This document shows, piece after piece, positions 50,027 to 58,681 of a stretch of DNA of 64,000 nt; within the stretch, counting starts at the first letter, position 1, and the number at the start of each line of letters is the position of its first letter. A program made the position numbers and the translations under genes. The stretch is from Flintibacter muris (GTDB taxonomy: Bacteria > Bacillota > Clostridia > Oscillospirales > Oscillospiraceae), in NCBI RefSeq assembly GCF_943192995.1, contig NZ_CALPCP010000001.1, forward strand, positions 1 to 64,000, written 5' to 3'. A model generated the notes under the pieces. It saw only the letters and a list, made by a program, of their open reading frames with translations, made no database searches and was not told the origin of the DNA.

Positions 50027-50332
50027 ATGGAATTTACTCCCATTACACCTATTCAACCCCTGTTTGGAGCCTCTGAGGTCCAGTCCGGGCGGAGTGTGGA
50101 GAGCACCGGAGCGTCTTTGTTCGCCAGCGTGTTCCAGTCTGCCATTGACAACGTGCGCCAGACCAACGCCACCCAGGTGGACCTGGAGTATAAGCTGGCC
50201 ACCGGCCAGATCGACAACCCGGCGGAGGTAACTCTGGCCATCAGCAAGGCCACCACCGCCGCTGAGCTGCTGATGCAGATGCGCAATCAGGCGCTGGACG
50301 CCTATAATGAGTTGATGAGAATCTCCTTATAA
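50027..50332 (+). CDS. fliE: Flagellar hook-basal body protein FliE
   Basis: FliE (101 aa) links the MS-ring to the rod and is the first exported rod-type protein. It is short and helical, with FASVFQSAIDNVRQTNAT and the conserved end PAEVTLAISKATTAAELLMQMRNQALDAYNELMRI, which matches the family very well. ATG 50027 follows TTGGAGG with a good gap. It lies between flgC (135 bases upstream) and fliF. Confidence 0.94.
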   Translation: MEFTPITPIQPLFGASEVQSGRSVESTGASLFASVFQSAIDNVRQTNATQVDLEYKLATGQIDNPAEVTLAISKATTAAELLMQMRNQALDAYNELMRISL

Positions 50333-50366
50333 GGGAGTTTGAGATCACTGTCCGGAGGGATCCAAG

Positions 50367-52016
50367 TTGCAGAAATTTCAGACAAAGCTGAAAGAGCTCT
50401 GGGAAAAAGTAAAGGGTTTTTTCAAAAAACTGAATAAAACGGCCCGGATCCTGCTGGGAGTATGCCTGGTTGTGGTCCTCGCTGTTATCATCTTTGCCGT
50501 TGTGCAGATGAACAAGAAGGAATATGCCACGCTGTGTACCGGCCTGACTGCCAGTGAGACCAGCACGATCGTTAAATTCCTGAGTGACAACGGGGTTACG
50601 GATTACCAGATCAAAAACGACAGTATTCTGGTGCCCGCCGGGCGGGAAACGCAGCTCCAGACTCAGCTGGTTCTGTCGGGCAACCTGAACAGCGGTTTTC
50701 TGTACCCCTACTACACAGATAATATTGGCCTTACCTCTACCAGTTCCGAGGAGGAGCAGGCCTTGCGGATTTCCGTTGAACAGCGGCTGGAGTCTATTAT
50801 CCAGATGTTTGATGGTGTGCGGGATGCATGGGTGCAGATTACCCCGGGAGAAAAACAGGTCTATGTGCTTCAGGACAGCGCCACTCCCGCCAAGGTGTCG
50901 GTAACCATTACGCCTGACGGCAACCGCCAGCTGGATGACAATGTAGTCAAGGCCATCCGTGATACCGTGTGCCACAGTGTGGCGCGGCTGAGTGCTGAGG
51001 ATGTCAGTGTGAATGATATCTACGGCAACCCCTATTCCGACAACAGCACTCTGGCTCAGTCAGGCCAGGCCACGGCCTTGAAGCTGGAGCATGAGGAGCG
51101 GATCAACAACAACGTCCGCAGCCAGATTCTCCAGACCCTGGGCCCCATCTACGGCTATGAGAATGTGAGCGTGGGCGTCATCAGCACGGTGGAAGTGAGC
51201 CGCAAGTACCGGGACAGCACATTCTACAACCAGCCTGAGGGCTCTGTGAAAGGCGGCGGACTGGTGAGTGAGGACCACCTCTTTCAGGAGGTCATCCGGG
51301 ACGGCAGCCAGCCTACCGGCGGCACCGTGGGCACTACCAGCAACTCGGACATCCCGATACAGCCCGATTTGAACAGCAGCCTGACCGGTGACGAGGACTA
51401 TGCGGGCAACCAGGTCGACCGGTATCACAATATTGACACCACCAACGAGCAGGAGGAGATCCTGGAGGGCCGGCTGGCCGACCTGCGCGTAACGGTGAGC
51501 GTCAACCAGAACTGCCCCAACGCCGGCGCCATGACCATTGACGCCCTGCGGGACAGCGTGGCCACCCTGGCCGGCGTGGGAACAGAGGGCGTGGAGGCCG
51601 CGCAGCAGCGTGTGTTCGTCACCATTGCCCCCTTCAACGAGGATGTCACAGTGGCTCCCGGAACGCCCGGCTGGCCGATATTCCAGAACAGCTGGGTCCT
51701 GTATGCCGCAATCGGCGGCCTGGTCCTGTTCCTCATTCTGCTGCTGGTCATTATTCTTCTGCTTAGAAGAAACCGGAAGAAGAAGCTTGCCCGGCAGCAG
51801 GCTCTGGAGGAAGAGATGGCCTTGGCCGCGGCGGAGGCCGAGGCGGCCGCCATTATCGCTGCGGCGCCTCCCACCGGCGGAGCCGATATTATGGAAGTCA
51901 ACACCGAGAAGAGTATGGAGCTGCGTAAGACAGTCCGGCAGTTCGCTCAGAACAACCCGGAGATCGCCGCTCAGATGGTGAAAGCCTGGCTGAAGGGAGA
52001 TGACACTGGTGGCTGA
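50367..52016 (+). CDS. fliF: Flagellar M-ring protein FliF
   Basis: FliF (549 aa) forms the membrane MS-ring. It has an N-terminal transmembrane segment (about 27-48, ILLGVCLVVVLAVIIFAVVQ), a large ring-building part with the AEYATL-like start and conserved LRISVEQRLES and VDRYHNIDTTNEQ, and a second membrane segment (about 442-466). The C-terminal FliG-binding tail is ELRKTVRQFAQNNPEIAAQMVKAWLKG. The start codon is TTG, supported by GGAGGG 8 bases upstream. The fliG start overlaps its end. Confidence 0.95.
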   Translation: MQKFQTKLKELWEKVKGFFKKLNKTARILLGVCLVVVLAVIIFAVVQMNKKEYATLCTGLTASETSTIVKFLSDNGVTDYQIKNDSILVPAGRETQLQTQLVLSGNLNSGFLYPYYTDNIGLTSTSSEEEQALRISVEQRLESIIQMFDGVRDAWVQITPGEKQVYVLQDSATPAKVSVTITPDGNRQLDDNVVKAIRDTVCHSVARLSAEDVSVNDIYGNPYSDNSTLAQSGQATALKLEHEERINNNVRSQILQTLGPIYGYENVSVGVISTVEVSRKYRDSTFYNQPEGSVKGGGLVSEDHLFQEVIRDGSQPTGGTVGTTSNSDIPIQPDLNSSLTGDEDYAGNQVDRYHNIDTTNEQEEILEGRLADLRVTVSVNQNCPNAGAMTIDALRDSVATLAGVGTEGVEAAQQRVFVTIAPFNEDVTVAPGTPGWPIFQNSWVLYAAIGGLVLFLILLLVIILLLRRNRKKKLARQQALEEEMALAAAEAEAAAIIAAAPPTGGADIMEVNTEKSMELRKTVRQFAQNNPEIAAQMVKAWLKGDDTGG

Positions 52017-53025
52017 GGCAACAAAAGTTGAACTGACTTATCCCCAAAAGGCGGCGGCCGTCATTGTCTCCCTGGGCGCAGATAAGGCTTCCGGCCTGTA
52101 CCAGCACATGGAGCCCGAGGAGATTGAGACCCTTACCCTGGAGGTGGCCCGGCTGGGCATGCTGGATTCGGAACAGACCGAGGCGGTGCTGACCGAGTTC
52201 TATCAAAACTGCATGACCAGCAAGGCGGTAACCGAGGGCGGCCTGGAGTATGCCCGTGCTGTGCTAGAAAAGGCTTTTGGCAATCAGACGGCCCTGGCCC
52301 TGCTGGAAAAGGTGACCAAGTCCCTGAAAAACCGGGAGTTCGCATTCCTGGACAAGGCGGATGTCAAGTCTCTGTTCTCCGCACTGCAAAACGAGCGTCC
52401 TCAGACGGTGGCTTTGGTGCTGTCCTATGTGGACCCCGACAAGGCGGCAGGCGTAATCGAACAGCTGGAACCCCGCCGCCAGATCAGAGTGGTGGAGGCT
52501 ATCGCCACTATGGAGAGCGCCTCCCCCACCGCCATCAAGACAATCGAGGCGGAGATGGAGCGCAAGTTTTCCAGCATTATTACCCAGTCCAATGTCAAGG
52601 TGGGCGGCATAGACTATGTGGCCGGCATTATGAACAACCTGGACCGGTCCAGCGAGAAGTCCATCTTCGACGGCCTGTCCGCCCACAACGCCGACCTGGC
52701 CGACGAGATCCGCAAGAGGATGTTCGTCTTCGAGGATATTATCACTATGGACGACCGCTCCGTACAGCGCTTTGTCCGTGACTGCGACCCGAGAGACCTG
52801 GTGCTGGCCCTCAAGACGGCCAACGCCGACGTGGCAAACAAGCTGTTTACCAACATGTCCGCCCGTATGGCCGAGAGCATCCGGGACGACCTGGAGGTCA
52901 CGACAAATGTCCGTATGAAGGACGTGGAGGATGCCCAACAGCGTATCGTCAGCGTCATCCGGGACCTGGAGGAGAGAAACGAGATTATCATCATGAAGGG
53001 CGGAAAGGACGATATCATTGCGTAA
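52000..53025 (+). CDS. fliG: Flagellar motor switch protein FliG
   Basis: FliG (341 aa) is the torque-bearing part of the rotor C-ring. It shows QKAAAVIVSLGADKASGLYQHM at the N-terminus, LEPRRQIRVVEAIATMES in the middle (EHPQR-like region replaced by LEPRR), and the C-terminal torque helix RSVQRFVRDCDPRDLVLALKT. Two starts are possible: ATG 52000, or GTG 52009, which has AGGGAG at an ideal distance and gives MAEATKVE like most homologues. It overlaps fliF by 17 bases and fliH by 8, so translation is coupled. Confidence 0.95.
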   Translation: MTLVAEATKVELTYPQKAAAVIVSLGADKASGLYQHMEPEEIETLTLEVARLGMLDSEQTEAVLTEFYQNCMTSKAVTEGGLEYARAVLEKAFGNQTALALLEKVTKSLKNREFAFLDKADVKSLFSALQNERPQTVALVLSYVDPDKAAGVIEQLEPRRQIRVVEAIATMESASPTAIKTIEAEMERKFSSIITQSNVKVGGIDYVAGIMNNLDRSSEKSIFDGLSAHNADLADEIRKRMFVFEDIITMDDRSVQRFVRDCDPRDLVLALKTANADVANKLFTNMSARMAESIRDDLEVTTNVRMKDVEDAQQRIVSVIRDLEERNEIIIMKGGKDDIIA

Positions 53026-53878
53026 CATCCTGAAAGGGTTTTTGGAGCCCAAAGCGGAGGCCTATGTTCTGCCCAGTGCTGATGAAATCCATTTTGAAGG
53101 GGAGGAGGAATTCCTTCCCCCGGTGGAGGAGGAGTTGGTTCCTGAGCAGGCCTTGGATGTCACCATAGGCGGCGCGGAGCCAGAGGAACCCGAGCCGGAA
53201 CTCCCCCCTGAGCCGCCGAAGGAGACCCCCGTTCACTATGCGCAGCTCCAGGCGGAGTTGATTTTGAATCAGGCCCGGGAGGAAGCCCAGCAGATACTGG
53301 AGCAGGCCCGGGAGAAGGCCCTCAGCGAGCAGGAGGAAATCCGGGGCGGTGCTCGGGATGAGGGCTACCGGGAGGGCTACGCCCAGGGGATAGCCAAAGC
53401 GATGGATGACTCTGTCCGGGACCGGGAGGCCACCGCCGCCCGGCTGGAGAAGGAGGTCCAGGCCTTTTTGGAAAAGGCCTCCCTGGCCCGGGAGGAGATG
53501 CTTCTTCAGTGTCGGGACGAGCTGCTGGAGCTGTGCCTGTCCGTAGCCGAAAAGGTGGTGCGGGTCAGCCTGAAGAGCAGCAGCGAAGTGATTGTCCGCA
53601 TGATCCAAACCGCCACCGAGCGGATGAAGCGGCAGGAGTGGGTGCATATTTACATCTCCGGTTGTGACAGCCGCCAGCTGGCCCAAATATCCCCAGCGCT
53701 GACCAGCACCCTGGGGGCTCTGTCTCAGCATATCAAGGTGGTCCCCATGGGGGATGACGAGAGCGGCACCTGCATTGTGGAGACTCCGGAGGAAATTGTG
53801 GATGCCAGCGTGTCCACCCAGATGTCCAACATCCGGGATGTGCTCTATGAGCAGATGGGGGGCTACTGGCCCCAGTAA
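53018..53878 (+). CDS. fliH: Flagellar assembly protein FliH
   Basis: FliH (286 aa) holds the export ATPase FliI at the export gate. The N-terminal 90 residues are Glu/Pro-rich and unstructured. The central coiled coil (LQAELILNQAREEAQQILEQ) has the small-residue repeats typical of FliH, and the C-terminal domain CRDELLELCLSVAEKVV and TCIVETPEEIVDASVSTQM is conserved with the V-ATPase E subunit. The start codon is TTG, overlapping the fliG stop by 8 bases. FliI begins 13 bases downstream. Confidence 0.9.
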   Translation: MRNILKGFLEPKAEAYVLPSADEIHFEGEEEFLPPVEEELVPEQALDVTIGGAEPEEPEPELPPEPPKETPVHYAQLQAELILNQAREEAQQILEQAREKALSEQEEIRGGARDEGYREGYAQGIAKAMDDSVRDREATAARLEKEVQAFLEKASLAREEMLLQCRDELLELCLSVAEKVVRVSLKSSSEVIVRMIQTATERMKRQEWVHIYISGCDSRQLAQISPALTSTLGALSQHIKVVPMGDDESGTCIVETPEEIVDASVSTQMSNIRDVLYEQMGGYWPQ

Positions 53879-53890
53879 GAGGAGATTGAC

Positions 53891-55192
53891 GTGTTCCGAG
53901 AATTGATTCCCGCCGTCCGCTCCGCCGAGACGGTGGGCAGGACGGGAAAAATCGAAAATATCGTGGGCATGTCCATTGAGGCCTCCGGCGGCAGGGCCGC
54001 CATTGGCGACATTTGCCGTATTTATTCCAACGAGTCCGGCGGGCAAATTCCCGCTGAGGTGGTAGGCTTCAAAAATGACCACATTCTGCTGATGCCCTAC
54101 GCCAATATGAGCGGTATCTCCGCGGGCAATTTTGTCCGCAACACCGGCAAGCGGCTTACGCTTCCGGTGGGACCCTTTCTGCGGGGACGGGTGATTAACG
54201 CCCTGGGCCAACCTATCGACGGGCTGGAGCCCTTCCAGCGGGCGGACACCTTCTCTGTGGACAGCACTTACATCAACCCCATGGCCCGCCCCCCCATCCG
54301 GGAACGGATGGAGTTCGGCGTCAAGGCTATTGACAGTCTGCTTACCATTGGCAAGGGCCAGCGTATCGGTATCTTCGCCGGTTCCGGCGTGGGCAAATCC
54401 ACCCTGATGGGCATGATTGCCAAGAACGTGAAGGCGGACATTAACGTGATTGCCCTGGTGGGCGAGCGTGGACGCGAGGTTCTGGAGTTTATGCAGAAGG
54501 ACCTGGGGGAGGAGGGCATGCGCCGCTCCGTGCTGGTGGTAGCTACCAGTGACCAGCCCGCCATGCTGCGGATGAAGTGTCCCAGTGTGGCCACCAGCAT
54601 TGCTGAGTACTTCTCCGGCCAGGGCTACGACGTCCTGCTGATGATGGATTCCCTCACCCGTTTTGCTATGGCCCAGCGCGAAATCGGTCTGGCCATTGGC
54701 GAGCCGCCGGTGGCCAGAGGATATACGCCCTCCATGTACGCCGAGATGCCCAAGCTGCTGGAGCGCAGCGGGAACTTTGAAAAAGGTTCTATTACCGGCG
54801 TTTACACCGTATTGGTAGAGGGCGACGATACCAACGAGCCGATCGCCGACACGGTCCGGGGCATTCTGGACGGACACATTGTCCTGTCCCGCCAGCTGGC
54901 TAATGCCAACCACTTCCCCGCCATTGACGTGGGGGCCAGCATTTCCCGTCTGATGGTGGAGATTGTCTCTCCGGAACACAGGCAGCTGGCCGGACAGTTG
55001 AGAGATATCATGGGCGTATATGAGAAAAACGCCGACCTGGTGTCGATCGGTGCCTACAAATCGGGCACCAATCCCAAACTGGACCACGCGCTGAGCAAGA
55101 TGGACGCTATCAATCAGTTCCTGATGCAGGGGGTGGATGAGTCCTTCTCCTATGAGGAGAGTTTGGAGCAGCTGCGGCGTATTTTGAAATAG
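53891..55192 (+). CDS. fliI: Flagellum-specific ATPase FliI
   Basis: FliI (433 aa) is the F1-beta-like ATPase of the flagellar export apparatus. Walker A is GSGVGKSTLMGMIA (about 163-176), Walker B DVLLMMDSLTRFAMAQREIG, and the conserved GFPPAR-type motif before the C-terminus appears as EPPVARGYTPSMYAEMPKLLERSG. Length is standard. The start is GTG with GAGGAG upstream. A dispersed 60-base repeat lies between its stop and fliJ. Confidence 0.97.
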   Translation: MFRELIPAVRSAETVGRTGKIENIVGMSIEASGGRAAIGDICRIYSNESGGQIPAEVVGFKNDHILLMPYANMSGISAGNFVRNTGKRLTLPVGPFLRGRVINALGQPIDGLEPFQRADTFSVDSTYINPMARPPIRERMEFGVKAIDSLLTIGKGQRIGIFAGSGVGKSTLMGMIAKNVKADINVIALVGERGREVLEFMQKDLGEEGMRRSVLVVATSDQPAMLRMKCPSVATSIAEYFSGQGYDVLLMMDSLTRFAMAQREIGLAIGEPPVARGYTPSMYAEMPKLLERSGNFEKGSITGVYTVLVEGDDTNEPIADTVRGILDGHIVLSRQLANANHFPAIDVGASISRLMVEIVSPEHRQLAGQLRDIMGVYEKNADLVSIGAYKSGTNPKLDHALSKMDAINQFLMQGVDESFSYEESLEQLRRILK

Positions 55193-55198
55193 GCCTTT

Positions 55199-55259
55199 TG
55201 TAGGGGTGGATATGATTCGCCCGCCTGCGGGCTGCGGGCGCATGATATGCGCCCCTACA
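55199..55259. repeat. TGTAGGGG-type intergenic palindrome, copy 2
   Basis: TGTAGGGG (55199-55206) and CCCCTACA (55252-55259) are exact inverted arms enclosing a GC-rich core with CGCCCGC and GCGGGCG. It shares its arms with the element at 17923 and sits inside the flagellar operon, between fliI and fliJ. Confidence 0.65.
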
Positions 55260-55291
55260 GGAGATATTCCTGAAAAGGAGCATACAGATAG

Positions 55292-55744
55292 ATGAAGAAA
55301 TTTCGCTTCTCTCTGGAAACCGTGTTAGATTACAAAAACCAGGCGCTGGACGCCCTTCGGGCGGAGCACGGTGCAATTCTGGCCCAGATTCGGGCACAGG
55401 AGCAGGTGATTGACAACCTGGAGACCGAGCACCGCGAGGCGGACGCCGATTTTACCCGGCGTAAGATGGAGGGCATCAACGTTTTGGACGCCATGAGCTA
55501 TGAACAGTACCTCCGCTGTCTAGAGCGCAAGCTCCAGGAGGAGTACCGCAAGCTGGACCGGCTGCGGAAGAGGGAGGAAGACAAGCGCGCCCAAGTGGTG
55601 GAGGCCCGGAAGGAGACGGCCACCATTGAGAAGCTGAAGGAGCACAAGCTGGAGGACTACCGCAAGGCGGAGCAGAAGGACGAGGAGCAGCGCATTGAGG
55701 AGTTTGTCTCCACCACCCGCGCCATGGCGGCGATGGGTATTTAA
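55292..55744 (+). CDS. fliJ: Flagellar export protein FliJ
   Basis: FliJ (150 aa) is a coiled-coil stalk of the export ATPase that helps pass substrates to the gate. The sequence is one charged antiparallel helical pair (FRFSLETVLDYKNQALDALR, then KLQEEYRKLDRLRKREEDKR). The start FRFSLETVLDYK is the usual FliJ opening. AAAAGGAG precedes the ATG. It follows fliI, as in other Firmicutes. Confidence 0.92.
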   Translation: MKKFRFSLETVLDYKNQALDALRAEHGAILAQIRAQEQVIDNLETEHREADADFTRRKMEGINVLDAMSYEQYLRCLERKLQEEYRKLDRLRKREEDKRAQVVEARKETATIEKLKEHKLEDYRKAEQKDEEQRIEEFVSTTRAMAAMGI

Positions 55745-55803
55745 AAGGTGAGTTACACTTTTTAGTGTTTCTCTATATAGGTCACAGGAAGGAGGTGAAC
55801 GCA

Positions 55804-56343
55804 ATGAGCATTCCGCTTTCGTACTGTGACATCAGCGCACGGTGTGGGCAGATGCCCGCTCCCCAGCAGACTCTGGCGGAGCAGACCGGCTGGAACCCCA
55901 AGCAGTTCTTTACGAACTACCTGCTGAAAGTTCAGGAACAGAAGGAGAAAGACGCCAAGCAGGCCGAGGAAGATGCCCTGATGGCCATGATCGACGCCAT
56001 GAACGCCTCTGAGGAAGACAAAGAGGCGGGCAAGACGGACATGGCCGCGGCCAACTCCCTGGCAGACGCCGGCAAAGCCATCATAGCCCAGCACGAGACG
56101 GTGGAGGAGGATGGCACCAAGCGGGTGGCCTGGTTCGATCCCACTCAGACCCTGACCATCCAGGTTCTGATGTCCTGCCTGGGCGACCGGTTCACATTTG
56201 AACAGGCCGACAAGATCCAGGAAAATCAGGACAAGGTCCAGGAGGACAAGGAGCAGGAGGACAAAGAGGACCGTTTGGAAGTCACAGAAGCGCACAGCCC
56301 CAGCAAGACCAGCGACCCCACTCAAACCGGAAAGGAGGTGTAA
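55804..56343 (+). CDS. Unknown protein in the flagellar operon (between fliJ and fliK)
   Basis: This 179-aa protein has no family I recognise. It starts SIPLSYCDISARCGQ with two Cys residues. A helical, Lys/Glu/Asp-rich middle follows (NYLLKVQEQKEKDAKQAEED), then a conserved-looking short globular block (VAWFDPTQTLTIQVLMSCLGDRF), and it ends in an acidic, Gln-rich tail. AAGGAGGTGA precedes the ATG at a perfect distance, so it is surely translated. Bacillus has MotE-like YlxF at this place, but that protein has an N-terminal membrane helix that is missing here. It may be a substrate, chaperone or early regulator of hook length, by position only. Confidence 0.75.
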   Translation: MSIPLSYCDISARCGQMPAPQQTLAEQTGWNPKQFFTNYLLKVQEQKEKDAKQAEEDALMAMIDAMNASEEDKEAGKTDMAAANSLADAGKAIIAQHETVEEDGTKRVAWFDPTQTLTIQVLMSCLGDRFTFEQADKIQENQDKVQEDKEQEDKEDRLEVTEAHSPSKTSDPTQTGKEV

Positions 56344-56349
56344 CAAGAC

Positions 56350-57522
56350 ATGAATGTGAACGATCAATGGATGCTGGAACGGATGCAGCAGATGGCCGCC
56401 AATATGGCCGCTTCCCTGCCTCAGACGGGCCAGAACAGCGAGACCCCCAAAACTGAGAAGGGCGACAGCTTTAAGGACATGATGGATAAGGCCAAGGACC
56501 AGAAGGTGGAGTCCTCCCAGCCGGACAATGCCGTCAAGGAGACGAATACCGTCCAGAAGAAGGAGCCGGTCCAGACCGTACAGAAGACCCAGAAGACCGT
56601 ACAGACCGACCCACAAACCGGGATGCGTCAGATTGATGTGACCCCCGAGGAGGCCGCGCTGCTGGTGGCCGGCTACGCCAAGCTGTCTCCTCCCATGGAG
56701 GACGGCACGGTGTGGATGGTAACCGTTCAGGACGAGAACGGTGTGTTCCAGCCGCTGGATGCGCCGGGAGCGGCGAATATCCCCTTCCTGGATGACATGA
56801 TGGTGGATACCACAGGTGAATGGGTACTGGACGAGATCACCCCGGAGTTCACCCAGGCCCTGGAGCAGCTGCTTCAAAAGACAGGCGATACCCGGTCTGC
56901 GGCGGACATTATCGGTGAGCTGCAGCAGAAGGTGGAAGACACCGGCTTTGCGCCCACAATGGAGCTGACCGTTAAAACCGAGGAGGAGCAGGACGACGCC
57001 AATCTGGATGCCTCTGAGATGGCAGCCAGCCAGCCGCTGTTCAAAGACGTGAAGGCCGCGCCTGTGAAGGTGGGCGAGAACTTCCAGCTGGACACGGAAG
57101 AGCCCGAAATGGACACTCAGCTGGCCGATACCATCCGCTTTGCCGCCCAGCAGGGCTTAAAGCAGATTGAGATCAAGCTCAGCCCCGAAAATCTGGGCAA
57201 CCTGACCGTCAAGCTGACCCAGAGTGCCGACGGCACCCTCCAGGTGGTGCTCCACACCGCCAACGCCAAGGCGGCCAACCTGCTGAATCAGCACCTCGAC
57301 AACCTGAACGCGGCTCTCCAGGGCTACGGGCAGAACAACGAGGTCCGGGTAGAGGTCCAGCGCAATGAGGACAGCCAGCAGGCTCAGCAGCAGCAGGCCG
57401 ATCCTGACGGCCACAACCGCCAGCAGCAGCAACAGCAGCAGCAACAGCAGGACAGCGGACACGACGGCGATTTCCTGCAAAAGCTCCGCCTGGGACTGTT
57501 TGGCCTGGACGGCGTGAACTGA
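56350..57522 (+). CDS. fliK: Flagellar hook-length control protein FliK
   Basis: FliK (390 aa) measures the hook during export and triggers the substrate switch. The N-terminal 250 residues are a low-complexity, Gln/Glu/Thr-rich ruler with repeats such as VQTVQKTQKTVQTD. The C-terminal Flg_hook domain (about 250-340) has IEIKLSPENLGNLTVKLTQ and LNAALQGYGQNNEVRVEVQ, which is diagnostic. A run of about ten Gln residues (57420-57449) lies near the end. The start ATG follows GGAGGTGTAA. FlgD starts 21 bases after its stop. Confidence 0.9.
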   Translation: MNVNDQWMLERMQQMAANMAASLPQTGQNSETPKTEKGDSFKDMMDKAKDQKVESSQPDNAVKETNTVQKKEPVQTVQKTQKTVQTDPQTGMRQIDVTPEEAALLVAGYAKLSPPMEDGTVWMVTVQDENGVFQPLDAPGAANIPFLDDMMVDTTGEWVLDEITPEFTQALEQLLQKTGDTRSAADIIGELQQKVEDTGFAPTMELTVKTEEEQDDANLDASEMAASQPLFKDVKAAPVKVGENFQLDTEEPEMDTQLADTIRFAAQQGLKQIEIKLSPENLGNLTVKLTQSADGTLQVVLHTANAKAANLLNQHLDNLNAALQGYGQNNEVRVEVQRNEDSQQAQQQQADPDGHNRQQQQQQQQQQDSGHDGDFLQKLRLGLFGLDGVN

Positions 57523-57543
57523 TTTTAAAGGAGGCGAACCAAT

Positions 57544-58134
57544 ATGGCTGATACTTCACTGCCCACTGGATTGGACGCTGCGTACCGCAATACAACCTAC
57601 GGCACGCAGACTGACTATGACGCCTATGTAAACCGCTGGGCGGAAAAGGATAAACTGGACCAGCTCTATGAGGACAAAACCACGCTGTCCTTTACCGACA
57701 TGCTGGGCCTGATGGTCAAGCAGTTCCAGAACCAGAGCATGGACAACCAGGCCAGCACCACCGACATGATGAACCAGCTGGTGCAGATGACCTCTATGCA
57801 GGCCATGACCGAGCTGACCACCAAGATGGACGAGATGCTTCTGGCCAACGTGATGGGCTATGCCGCGTCTTTGGTGGGACAGACCGTTACCATTGGCGTG
57901 TATGACAGCAAGGGCAACCTGAACGAGCTGGTAGGCGTGGTGGAAGGCACCGGCACCTACAACGGCGAGCAGGTCATCTATGTGAATGGCAAGGGCTACT
58001 ATCTCAGCGAGATCATGGCCGTAGGCAAGCTGCCCCCCAAGGTGGAGGAAGACCCCGACACAGGTGACGACAGCGACGATACTGAGACACCTCCTCCTAC
58101 AGGTGACGGAGACGGCGACGGCGACGGAGAGTGA
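57544..58134 (+). CDS. flgD: Flagellar hook-capping protein FlgD
   Basis: FlgD (196 aa) caps the growing hook and lets FlgE subunits insert. The core reads FTDMLGLMVKQFQNQSMDNQASTTDMMNQLVQMTSMQAMTE-like with the QLQ/M repeats typical of the N-terminal export and capping region, followed by ASLVGQTVTIGVYDSKGN. It is shorter than proteobacterial FlgD. The C-terminus is an acidic low-complexity tail (DPDTGDDSDDTETPPP, then GDGDGDGDGE) that most homologues lack. AAGGAGG precedes the ATG. Confidence 0.9.
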   Translation: MADTSLPTGLDAAYRNTTYGTQTDYDAYVNRWAEKDKLDQLYEDKTTLSFTDMLGLMVKQFQNQSMDNQASTTDMMNQLVQMTSMQAMTELTTKMDEMLLANVMGYAASLVGQTVTIGVYDSKGNLNELVGVVEGTGTYNGEQVIYVNGKGYYLSEIMAVGKLPPKVEEDPDTGDDSDDTETPPPTGDGDGDGDGE

Positions 58135-58205
58135 GCCAAAGGCCAGGAGGGAATCTGGCCGGAATAAGCGGACAGGAGGTCCGTGAAGAAAGAAGAGGAA
58201 CGACA

Positions 58206-58592
58206 ATGGCAGAACGCATCAATTCCATCCAGGGCGTGTCCCAGGTGGAGCGCGTCCAGCGGGTCAGCCCGGTAAGCCGGAGTATGACCGGACAGTTTGG
58301 CGCTCTGCTGCAGCAGGAGCTGAAAGTCGCGGAGCCCGCGATCTCCTTCTCCAAGCACGCCCAGAACCGGGCTGTTGAGCGGGGTATCCAGGTGGACGAC
58401 GCCCTGATGGGACAGCTGGCCGACTCGGTCGAGCGGGCCCAGGCCAAGGGAGCCACCAATATCCTGGCCTTCGACGCGACCCGGGCCTTTATCATCAACG
58501 TCCCCCACGGGCGGGTGATTACCACCATGTCCCAGGAGGAGATGCAGGAAAACATCTTCACAAATATCGACGGCGCTGTGCTGCTGAAATAA
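58206..58592 (+). CDS. TIGR02530-family flagellar operon protein
   Basis: The product (128 aa) matches the small flagellar operon protein family TIGR02530. Its C-terminal half reads ISFSKHAQNRAVERGIQVDD, then ILAFDATRAFIINVPHGRVITT, the conserved hallmark of the family. Members are found between flgD and flgE in Firmicutes and other groups and are suspected to assist hook assembly, but no function is known. ATG 58206 follows AGAGGAA; a longer frame has no ribosome site. An intercistronic hairpin follows. Confidence 0.83.
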   Translation: MAERINSIQGVSQVERVQRVSPVSRSMTGQFGALLQQELKVAEPAISFSKHAQNRAVERGIQVDDALMGQLADSVERAQAKGATNILAFDATRAFIINVPHGRVITTMSQEEMQENIFTNIDGAVLLK

Positions 58593-58621
58593 GGCAAAGG
58601 CAGGACCTTTTCGGATGCTTT

Positions 58622-58648
58622 GGTCCTCTGCCCGACTGACAGAGGACC
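58622..58648 (+). other. Intercistronic hairpin before flgE
   Basis: GGTCCTCTG (58622-58630) pairs with CAGAGGACC (58640-58648) with a nine-base loop. No T run follows. It may be an mRNA-stabilising or processing site before the highly expressed hook gene. Confidence 0.5.
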
Positions 58649-58681
58649 GGCAGCGCCATAGAAAGGAAGTAATTTAGCGAT

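Noticed and set aside
53015..55243. Very long open frame on the minus strand (742 codons) opposite fliH and fliI
   Set aside because: It mirrors fliH and fliI, has no ribosome site and codes for Gly/His/Gln-rich sequence without any family, as expected for antisense frames in GC-rich genes.
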